Positions 55,621 through 64,000 of a stretch of 64,000 nucleotides of DNA are shown in pieces. The DNA lies in assembly GCA_013180625.2 (NCBI GenBank), contig SNVD02004519.1, positions 141,963-205,962 of the forward strand, given 5' to 3'. The notes under the pieces were generated by a model, which saw nothing but the letters and a program-made list of their open reading frames with translations, was not told where the DNA came from and did no database searches. The translations under genes were made by a program, and so were the position numbers. The stretch comes from Boswellia sacra (lineage: Eukaryota > Streptophyta > Magnoliopsida > Sapindales > Burseraceae). Numbering within the stretch: position 1 is the stretch's first letter; each line of letters begins with the position of its first letter.

Positions 55621-57192
55621 TTTCAAAGATTTCAGAATTGTGAGTTTGCTTCTTTTGTGTGGCTAATGCTTGACGAAATGGAGGCACAGATGAGGATATG
55701 GTTTCCTCTTCGCTAGGTGTTAGTTTAGCAACCTCTTCCTGCCCTTTAGAGATCGATTCTTCTTCTTTCTCACAAGGGTCAGGAATGTGTTTTTCAACAA
55801 TCTTACCATTGCGAAGGGTCATGACTGACTTGGCTTGGTCAAAGTAATGGTTACTTGAACTTCCTGCATTTGAGTTAGATTGATCTTTAGGGTTTTGCAA
55901 TGTTTGAGAAGGAAATTTTCCCTTCTCTTGGATGCTAAATGTAGATGCAAATTTTTCAAGAGTTTCAGACAAATTTGCTAATGTTTGGGCAGTTTGACTA
56001 TTGAAAGTCTCTTGCTTTGTAATGAATGAATGCATTGTTTCTTCAAAGTCATTCCTGGGAGGAGGAGCATATGCATGATCATGAGAATTTTGAAAATTTT
56101 GTCGTTTTGAAAAGGGACTTGTGAAGATTGTGCATGATTATCATTTTTCCAGCTAAAATTTGGATGATTTCTCCAACCAGGATTGTAGGTTTGTGAATAT
56201 GGATTGTGATTTGGCCTTTTGAAAGTGTTCAAGGCATTGGCTTGCTCATGGAGACATTCCCTAAAGGCAGGCAAAGTTGGACAATCATCAGTAGAATGGT
56301 CATTGTCATCACAAACGTTACAGACATTTTCTTGAATAGACTTCAATTGACCACTCTTTTTCATCTCTAAAGCCTCGACTTTTCTAGCTAGGGATGCAAA
56401 TTTGGCTTGAAGGTCATGGTCTTCCCTAAGGTTGTAAATACCTCTATTGGATGTCGAGGTTTGGGCCTTGCTTGGTACCTCATAGGTGCCAGCAGTGTCC
56501 CCATTTTGTGCCTTTTCTGCCAAGGAATCTAGGAAGTCAAGTGCTTCCTCAGGGTCTTTTTCTTTAATTTCTCCATTACACATTAATTCCACTAGTTGCC
56601 TATCTTGAGGTGTTAACCCTTCATAGAAATGTGCAACTATTCTCCAAGTTTCAAATCCATGGTGAGGACAGGTATTAAGTAGTTCCTTATACCTATCCCA
56701 ACATTGGCAAAGGGTTTCTCCTTGTTTTTGAGAGAAATCAGAAATTTGTCTTTTAAGAGAATTTGTTCTATGGGTAGGAAAAAATTTTTTCAAAAATTGT
56801 TGTTTCATCTCATCCCATGAACTGATGGAATTCGACCTCCAATTTTGTAGCCATGTTCTAGCTTTATCTTTTAAAGAAAAAGGAAAAAGCTTTAATCTAA
56901 TGGTGTTTATGCTATAATTTGGGTCAGTGTAGGAGCTACATACCTCTTCAAAGAGTTTCAAGTGCGAATATGGGTTCTCCATGTCACAAAGGTACGTGAA
57001 AAGTGGTAGAATTCGCACAAACTTGCTTGAAATTGACATGGAGTGAATCTGGAGGAGAAACTACCCAAGTATTGGTGCACTAGTCCTTAACGGATTCATG
57101 TAGTCTTTGAGGGTTCTTCGTTGGTTTTGATCATTTTGTTGCGAACGGTTGTCCCTTTCATCCGTGAATATTTCCTCATGATTGTCGGCCAT
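55621..57192 (-). pseudogene. Athila gag (element D), two frameshifts
   Basis: Start at MADNHEEIFTDERDN (57192), by comparison with C and A. The frame shifts near 57060. The main block (57039 to about 56040) contains 'YSHLKLFEEVCSSYTD', 'LFPFSLKDKARTWLQNW', 'LVELMCNGEIKEKDPEE' and the knuckle CNVCDDNDHSTDDC (C-x2-C-x4-H-x4-C). It shifts again near 56035 into 'HSFITKQETFNSQTAQTLAN' and the acidic linker. Apart from the two shifts it is well preserved. Confidence 0.87.
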
Positions 57193-57371
57193 GTTTTTTA
57201 AGGAAGATGATCTTTTTCTAACAAGTCTACCACTAGATGTTCGTGACCAAATTTTCATGCAAGAAAGAGAGAAGAAGGGAGAGGAAAAGATGAACACACA
57301 AAAAAATAAAAAATTTAGATCTAAGATGAGAAACGAGAATACTTACAATTTTGCACGCCAATTTTTACCTT

Positions 57372-57388
57372 CCCCGGCAACGGCGCCA
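57372..57388 (-). other. primer-binding site, tRNA-Asp (element D)
   Basis: Minus-strand tggcgccgttgccgggg, identical to element B and complementary to the 3' end of plant tRNA-Asp. Confidence 0.92.
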
Positions 57389-57394
57389 AAAACG

Positions 57395-58902
57395 TGACAC
57401 ATCCGAAAAAGGATTGTCTCCCAAGTATAGGAGTGTCGAAGTAATAAACCCGGTGAGACCGGGGTCGATCCACGAGGAAGGGGATTTAAGCGCTACAAAT
57501 TATAAGCTAAGCGAATATGATATGGTGCTCAATGGATGGCAAGATAAATGGTAGGTCGTTTATTACCGACCATTCAATATAAAACAAAAAGCAGAGGTAT
57601 ACGGTAAACCTCCATGGAAATAGGTGATATAACCAACCATAGTAAATTAAAGAACAATTTCATAAGGTGGTAGAACCTACCATAGTAAATAAAATAAAAA
57701 GTTCATAAACAATAGAATAATTAAAATACAAGAGTAATTAACACAATAACAATAAAGGCTAAGGTTAGGGTATCCGCCCTTGATATTTCAAATAAGGATA
57801 ATTAACCCATTTTAGTTATATGAATTATATTTTTTTCATTACCAATATTTATACCACTTCTTGTAAATGGGTTCAAGCATCCAATGTGCCAATCATCATA
57901 TGTCTACAACAAATCAAGGTTCCTAACTAGATTCGTGTCGGTAAGGAAGAACCATACATCATCTAGAAAGGATCCAAGCATTTGATGTGCCAAGGATTGG
58001 CGACAATGGATCAAGACCTCCACTTTACGAGTGGTGTCAAGATTGATTAAGAAATTAAATATAAATCATATTGAATAAACATTATAAGATTAAGATTATT
58101 AAGCATATATTAAGGGTTAGAGAATCCTTATTCTCATATCAAGGGTTTCACCCTTTCACCTAGCAAAAGAGAAATTAGAAGAACATTATAATAGAAAGAA
58201 AATAAAATGCAAGAAAAAGGAAATTCATTAATACATAAACACACAAAACACAATACAAGATCCTAGCCAAAGCCAAAATGTTCCAGCCAAGGCCAAGATG
58301 CCCTAATGGGTCACAAGACACCTCTATTTATGGATACATCCAGGGGCAAACTTGTCAAATTATAAGGGCATAATTGTCAAATATTAGTTGTAAATATCTT
58401 TGATAATTGGGATCATTAGGCACCGACTTTGACCATCAATTTTGACATTGAAATGTTGAGAATTTTAATCACATGTCTTCATGAAAGTTGTAGATATTTC
58501 TCTCCGCTTTCTAGAACATATTGATTTGCACAATTTGGATACGTATTTTGGGAGATACGGTCCAAATACTGAGGCCTGGTCAGACTGGGCCGAGACTGTA
58601 GATGGGTTCATTTCAAGCCCAATTTTGGTCTACTAAGAGCCCGAATTTTATGATGCTTGTGAAATGCAATCTTGTAGACAATTGAATCAGCTTTCCAAAA
58701 CATTAAGAATTGCACCATTATGATATATAAATAGAGAGTTATGCCCATTTTACCGAACCTGTAACAAAACCAAAATTAAGAGGAATTAATTCCAAAGATG
58801 CAAATGCTACAAATATGCTTAAGTTGAGGAATTTAATAACACTATTAATGCAATATGATGGACTAAAACTCTTATTAAACATGCATATTTAAGTGTTCAT
58901 CA
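57395..58902 (-). repeat. Athila 5' LTR (element D)
   Basis: 1508 bp, from TGATGAACAC at 58902 to GTGTCA at 57395. Rearranged near 57500-57610 relative to the 3' LTR (different and missing sequence). The TATA region on the minus strand is near 58318-58330. Confidence 0.92.
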
Positions 58903-61236
58903 GCTATGCAAGAAGAATTGAACCAATTTGAGAGAAATCAAGTTTGAGAATTAGTCCCTAGACCCAAATATGACTAAACCCCTTAGTCAAGATAGATTTT
59001 GCATAATTAGAAGGGAAGTAGTTATGTTCGATATGTCTTAATTTTTCTTTTATATGATAATTTTTAAATGGTAGCATATGTTAAGCGGGAGAATATATTT
59101 AGGGGGAGTAGTTAATTTGATTACATTTTTTGATGATAACAAAAGGGGGAGAAATAGTTGGATTGCTTATATTCATAACAAGTGCCATTTTTTTGTTTAT
59201 TTTTGATTTTATTTTCATTCTTTATTTTAGATATTATTTGAAAGCAATAAATGGTTTGTCATCATCAAAAAGGGGGAGATTGTTAGCCCTAAGGTTACAT
59301 GATAATTTTGATGATAACAATACACATTGATTCATTGTGATTTACTAACATGTTTATTTATGTGCAAGAGTAATATCATTGAAATAATTGTAATATCAAG
59401 AAGAGGCTTATTAAAATAAAGTGTTGAAGCTAAGGAGAAGACTACATGTTAAAGGCACCAAAGTTTAAGAACAAGGTTTGATTCAAGGAATATGACACAT
59501 GAGCAATGTTCAATCAATTGGTCATATATATCTCTATAGATGTCCAAATAACATGATTCTTGAGCGTTTGGAAAGCTTACTCAATTTATAACATTTCATA
59601 TGTTTTAAAGAAATTCAAATTTCAAGTGCGAGGTTGTCCAAATCATCATGCAACTTGAAAGACAAATGGAAATAGCTGACATGAGCACCAAATACTCTTT
59701 TGGACATATCTTGAGCTAGAAATATCAAAATGACTTGATTCTTATGGCATTAGAAAGAGGACTTAATGGTCACATTTCATATGTTTTGAAGAAATTCAAA
59801 TTTCAAATGGAATGCTGACATAATTGACATGCAATTTGCTGGACTGACATAGAGAAGAAAAATCAACTCATATGAGTACCGAATGATGTTTTATCCATAT
59901 CTTCAGATAGAGATATTCAAATGCTTTGATTCTTAATGTTTTGGAAATATTATTCAAATATGCAGATCTTTTATGTTTTGAAGAAATTTAAATTTCAAAC
60001 AGAAGGCTGACAAAATTATCATTCAATTTGGTGGACTGACACAAGGAAGAAAAATCAAGTCACATGAGCACCGAATGGTTTTTTGTCCATATCTTGAGGT
60101 ACAGATATCCAAATGACTTGGTTCTTGATGTGTTGAAAAGCTTATTCAATTTTTCAGATCTTTTATGCTTTGCATATTTTCAAATTTCAAACGGAACATT
60201 GACAAAAATGACAGACAAGATTATGGTTTTTATGGTGGGCAGAAAATTTGGAGTTAGTGTCTTCACTTGATTAAGTTCTTCCCATTTGCCTATAAAAGGA
60301 GCCCTTCTCCCATGCATTCAGGTAGAGCAAGAGAAGTATCTATCAATCAAAAAAAAAACAAGAGAAATATCAAGTCTAGAGAGCTTTTATATACTTTATC
60401 TACTCTTTGAAGAGAGTTATACTTTTGTTGTAAAAATTATCTTTGCTCTTGTATTGTGGTGAGAGTGAGATATTCTTGTAAAGGATAATAGTTATCCTTG
60501 AGAGAACTCTTGTTGTGTGTTATCAAGAGTTGAAGAAAGTTTTCTTGGTGAGGCTGTTCATCAAGAAGAACTCTTATTGTGTGTTATCAAGAGTTAAAGG
60601 AAGTTTCCTTGGTAAGGTTGTTCATCAAGAAGAACTCTTGGTGTGGTGTTATCAAGAGTTGAAGGAAGTTGCCTTGGTGAGGTTGTTCATCAAGAAGAAC
60701 TCTTGGTGTGGTGTTATCAAGGGTTGAAGGAAGTTACCTTGGTGAGGTTGTCCATCAAGAAGAACTCTTGGTGTGGTGTTATCAAGAGTTGAAGAAAGTT
60801 TCCTTGGTTAGTTAATTCATACAAGAAGAACTCTTGGTGTTGGTGTTACAAGGGTTGAACGAAAAGTCTTGTGGAGGTTTGTCCATCAAGCCGTGTAAAG
60901 ATTTCTAATAGACTTAGTTGGCTTAGCTCGTAGAGTTAGTAGCCCGTGGACGTAGGCAAGGTTTGTTGAACCACGTAAATTGAGTTTGCCCTCTCTCTAG
61001 CCCTTTTTCTTTATATTTTACTTTGTACTTTGTGATTGTTTTTTGTATTTCTATTCTCTGCTGGCATTTATTTTCTCTTCTTCAACGTATTTAATTCTCA
61101 AAGAAAGAGTTAAATAATTTGATCTTTCGAGAAAAGTTTTCTAAATCAGTTTTCTTATAAATAAAAACCCAATTCCCACCCCCTTCACACCCCCCCCCCC
61201 CCCCCCCCCTCTTGGGTTGCCATACCTGGGTCAACA
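58903..61236 (+). mobile_element. 3' part of a Sirevirus-like Ty1/copia element
   Basis: Begins within copia RT: 'AMQEELNQFERNQV', then stops where relatives have Trp and Lys ('ELVPRPKYD' follows). After about 30 codons it jumps to 3' non-coding DNA with three polypurine-like runs (agggggagtag at 59100, aaagggggagaa at 59143, aaaaagggggaga at 59267). Iterated polypurine tracts are a Sirevirus trait. The 3' LTR is 59281-61236 (TGTTAGCCC...GTCAACA, 1956 bp), ending near a poly-C run (61188-61209). The 5' part is lost at the junction with Athila D. Confidence 0.82.
60505..60893 (+). repeat. ~65-bp tandem repeat inside copia LTR
   Basis: Six consecutive imperfect units, each starting 'aactcttg(t/g)tgtg(t/g)tg' and ending 'gttcatcaagaag'. 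The related solo LTR at 53099-54747 has only about two, so copy number varies between LTRs and explains most of their 300-bp length difference. Confidence 0.9.
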
Positions 61237-61934
61237 ATTGGATGTGCTGAAAACATGTTAAAAAGAAGAAAATCTGCCAGCAATTCCCATAAATGGTATC
61301 AAAGAACGGAACCTTGCCACCAATAGTGAAGAAGCAAGATATATGGAAGACGTTAGCCATTTCGTCTAGCATGGATGTCTACAAAGAAGGAGGAATAATG
61401 CCTTTAAACTAGATGAAGAAATACCCTAAGATAGTATTAAACTCTTCATATAGAGGGCAAAGAATTGCTTCATCATCTTGAGAATAGAAAAGAAGCAGGG
61501 GCATAAAATGCCCTAACCATCTTGAAAATCATGGCAAATAGAATTGTCTCAATTATCTCGAAGGATGCAAAAGAAATGGTGCTTGAAATAAGCAGACTAG
61601 TATTCACTAGAAGGTTGTTTTGAGCATTTGAAGATTCACTACACAAGTCCACAGTACCAAAATTCTTCCCCTACTCATCACTAAGTCATCCTCAGTATCC
61701 CTCATAAGAAGAACAAGCTGGCACGCACCCTCAATGATCGCCTAGCCCAAGAGAGATACATTTTAGCATAAGCATAGAGCACGCATACATGAAGCATAAA
61801 CCCTTTTCTTGCAGGAAGCATAATCCAAAATGGAGTAAAGTCTAGAAGTGACCAGGTTTTATAGAATCACAATGCAGTATGAAATATCGGGGTAACCGTA
61901 ATGAAAACGGGCTTAACACTTATAGGAATAGTAG
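61237..61934. other. no gene recognised
   Basis: Unique-looking DNA after the copia LTR. No coding block, repeat or terminus identified. Confidence 0.45.
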
Positions 61935-62525
61935 CAGCAATAGAATGATGTGCAAGTCACCTGGATTAGGTAACTTAGTCTCGATGAGACCAAATGGAAG
62001 AGGCACAATGTGCAATCCACCTGGATCAAGCAATTGAGTCTCGACAAGACACAATGGAAGCAGCACAATGTGTAAGTCACCTAGATCAGGTAACTCAGTC
62101 TCAATGGGACCAAAAGGAAACGGCATGACATGCAAGCAGTCTAGATCAAGCAGTTCAATTTCGATGAGACAATGGAAGTAGTATGATGTTCAAGTCGCTT
62201 GGATCAGACAGTCCAGTATCAATAAGACCTAATAGAAGCAACATGTGCAAGTTGCCTGGATCCGACAATTCAATCTCGATAAGACCCAATAGAAGCAACA
62301 CGATGTGCCAAACGGTTGAATCAGGCTCCTCAGTTAGCACGATGTGAAAGCCACCTAGATCAGGCTTCTCAGTTTAGAATGATATGCAAATCGCTTAGAT
62401 CAGGCTCCCAAGTCAGCACAATGTGTAGATTGCCTAGGTTAGATAGCTCAGTCTTAATGAGACTTCTCTCAAGCAGTACAACGTGCAAAGGCAGCAGGGC
62501 AGCTCCATCTCGATAAGACCTAATG
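61935..62525. repeat. 60-bp / 40-bp minisatellite
   Basis: About 11 diverged units around a core 'gtgcaagtcacctggatca'. The first five intervals are about 60 bp (cores near 61950, 62010, 62070, 62130, 62188 and 62245). Later units lack the 'gatgagaccaaatggaagc' part and are about 40 bp (near 62304, 62344, 62384 and 62421). The 60-bp period is a multiple of three, so minus-strand frames show a 20-residue repeat (for example PIETELPDLGDLHIVLLPL), but stops interrupt them at about 62136-62155. Confidence 0.85.
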
Positions 62526-62933
62526 ATCACCTGAAGGAACAAGATATGCTAAACAGATGGATAAAGCTTTTAAGCAGTACAATGTATAACATGCTAGAAG
62601 CAAGACAAAGTTATAGATGAGGATCGCCATGAAAATAAGGATTGCCATAGTTGAAGTAGTCAAAAAAACCACATTTGAGGATAAAGATTTGAGATAGTCA
62701 ACCGCAGAAGAAGTGCAAATATAGTCTAGAAGAAAACTTAGTTTGCAAGATTTGCAAATCACCTAGAACAAGTCAAACTTTCTCAAAAGAACTCACATGG
62801 TCTAGAGGGACACAATAGTTTGCAAGAAGTACACATTACCAAGAGTGGGCAATGCAGTCTAGAAACTCAACTTGAAAAAGACATCTACCTTGAAGAAAGA
62901 ATCTCTCGAAGAAAGACATCTCCTTTGAAGAAG
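62526..62933. other. no gene recognised
   Basis: Purine-rich spacer between the minisatellite and the next Athila LTR. Confidence 0.45.
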
Positions 62934-64000
62934 TGATGAACACTTAAATATGTATGTTTAATAAGAGCTTAGTTCATCATATTGCATTAATAGTGTCATT
63001 AAATTCCTCAACTTAAGCATATTTGTAGTCTTTGCATCTTTGGAATTAACTTCCTCTTAATTTTGGTTTTATTATAGGTTTGGTAAAATGAGCATAAATC
63101 TCTATTTATAGATCAGAATGGTGCAAATCTTAATGTTTTGGAAAGCTGCTTAAATTATCTACAAGATTGTATTTCAGAAGCATCATCAAATTCGGGCTCT
63201 TAGTGGATCAAAAATGGGCTTGAAGTGAACCCATCTGTAGTTTCAGCCCAGCCTGACCATGCCTCAGTTTTTTGACCATATCTCTCAGAATACGTATCAA
63301 AATCGTATTACTCAAGATGTTCTAGAAATCTGAGAGAAATATCTATGACTTTTATGAAGACATGTGATTAAAATTCTCAAAAATTCAATGTCAAAATCGG
63401 TGGTCAAAGTCAGTTCACCTAATTACTCGAATTGTCAAAGTTGGTGCATCTAATATTTGACAATTATTCCTTTGTAATTTGACAAGTTTGCCCCTGAATG
63501 TATCTATAAATAGAGGTTCCTTGTGACCCATTAAGGCATCTTGGCCTTAGCTGGGATCTTGTATTGTGTATCTCTTATTATTCTCTCTTGTGTGTTATTA
63601 ATGAATTTCCTTTCTCTTGTAATTAGTTTTCTTTCTTTTATAATGTCTTTCTAATTTCTCTCTTGCTAAGGTGAAAGGGTGAAACCCTTGATATGAGAGT
63701 AAGGATTCTCGAACCCTTTAATATGTGCTTAATAATCATAATCTTGTGTTGTTTATATGATTTATATTTATTTCTCTAATCAATCTTGACACCACTCGTA
63801 AAGTGGAGGTCGTGATCCATTGTCGACAGTCCTTGGCACATCAAATGCTTGGATCCCTTCTAGATGTCGTATGGTTCTTCCTTACTGACATGAATCTAGT
63901 TAGGAACCTTGATTTGTTGTAGACATATGAAGATTGGCATATTGGATGCTTGAACCCATTTACAAGAAGTGGTATAAATATTGGTAACGAAGCAAATACA
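62934..64000 (+). repeat. Athila LTR (element E), cut by the window edge
   Basis: Starts TGATGAACACTTAAATATG and continues 1067 bp in register with the LTRs of B and D, including the TATA box (tctataaatagag, about 63503-63515). Plus orientation; whether it is a 5' LTR, 3' LTR or solo LTR cannot be told. No polypurine tract of the usual form precedes it, which favours a 5' or solo LTR. Confidence 0.88.

Larger units (their letters stand above)
45731..58902 (-). mobile_element. Athila element D: near full length, carries an open LOG
   Basis: Minus-strand element with both LTRs, a perfect tRNA-Asp site (57372-57388), gag, protease, RT, RNase H, integrase, ORF-X, LOG and a polypurine tract. A 1.65-kb solo copia LTR (53099-54747) has inserted between protease and RT; without it the element is about 11.5 kb. 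Flanks do not match (atccc at 45726-45730; gctat at 58903-58907). One side is the SRF fragment and the other a copia RT, so the two ends probably come from different insertions joined by recombination. Confidence 0.93.

Noticed and set aside
60505..60893. Regular ~65-bp repeats resembling a CRISPR array
   Set aside because: Units are contiguous with no unique spacers, lie inside a plant retrotransposon LTR, and vary in copy number between LTRs of the same family.
62155..62340. Minisatellite-encoded 20-residue repeat protein as a real gene
   Set aside because: The array changes unit length and has stops between segments, and no start or promoter could be supported. Kept only as a finding about the repeat.

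Overview
This is a gene-poor, AT-rich, transposon-dense stretch of a plant nuclear genome, most likely a eudicot. The evidence is Athila-type Ty3/Gypsy elements primed by tRNA-Asp, Ty1/copia elements, CACTA (En/Spm) transposons, a plant pararetrovirus-like remnant, and fragments of plant-specific genes (LOG, STRUBBELIG-family LRR kinase, DAWDLE-type FHA). The species cannot be identified from the sequence. Almost every long reading frame belongs to a mobile element and most are broken. The only plausible intact host gene is a small secreted-peptide precursor at 37822-38166 (minus).

Layout. 1-1082: anonymous DNA and a copia LTR remnant. 1083-5757 (minus): truncated Athila element A (RT, protease, gag, 5' LTR). 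5758-13723: host DNA with a decayed secreted-peptide gene (about 8441-8671, minus), whose upstream region is split by a complete 3.2-kb non-autonomous copia element (8989-12163, TSD GATGC). 13724-21925 (plus): complete non-autonomous Athila element B (TSD AATCC). 22095-28705 (plus): decayed Athila element C, truncated inside its cargo gene. 28720-29395 (minus): pararetrovirus-like RT remnant. 29561-33800 (plus): CACTA element with TNP2-like and TNP1-like genes and subterminal repeats. 33800-41400: host-like DNA with SINE-like pieces, a possible TIR transposon, and the intact secreted-peptide gene. 41403-45730: CACTA terminus followed by exon-intron fragments of two unrelated host genes, a Pack-CACTA candidate. 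45731-58902 (minus): Athila element D, holding a solo copia LTR (53099-54747). 58903-61236: 3' end of a Sirevirus-like copia element. 61935-62525: minisatellite. 62934-end (plus): the start of a fifth Athila LTR.

Main observation. All three Athila copies that retain the region between integrase and the 3' LTR (B, C and D) carry the same two accessory genes there. One is an unrecognised reading frame of about 170-185 codons with a C-x2-C-x4-C-x3-C cluster ('ORF-X'). The other is an intronless LOG gene, encoding the cytokinin-activating phosphoribohydrolase. In D the LOG frame is open over 216 codons although gag, pol and ORF-X are broken. So this family has carried and multiplied a hormone-activation gene in the position where Athila elements usually have an env-like gene. 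Other second-look items are the Pack-CACTA candidate, a sequence module shared by the Athila and copia LTRs, and signs of inter-element recombination.
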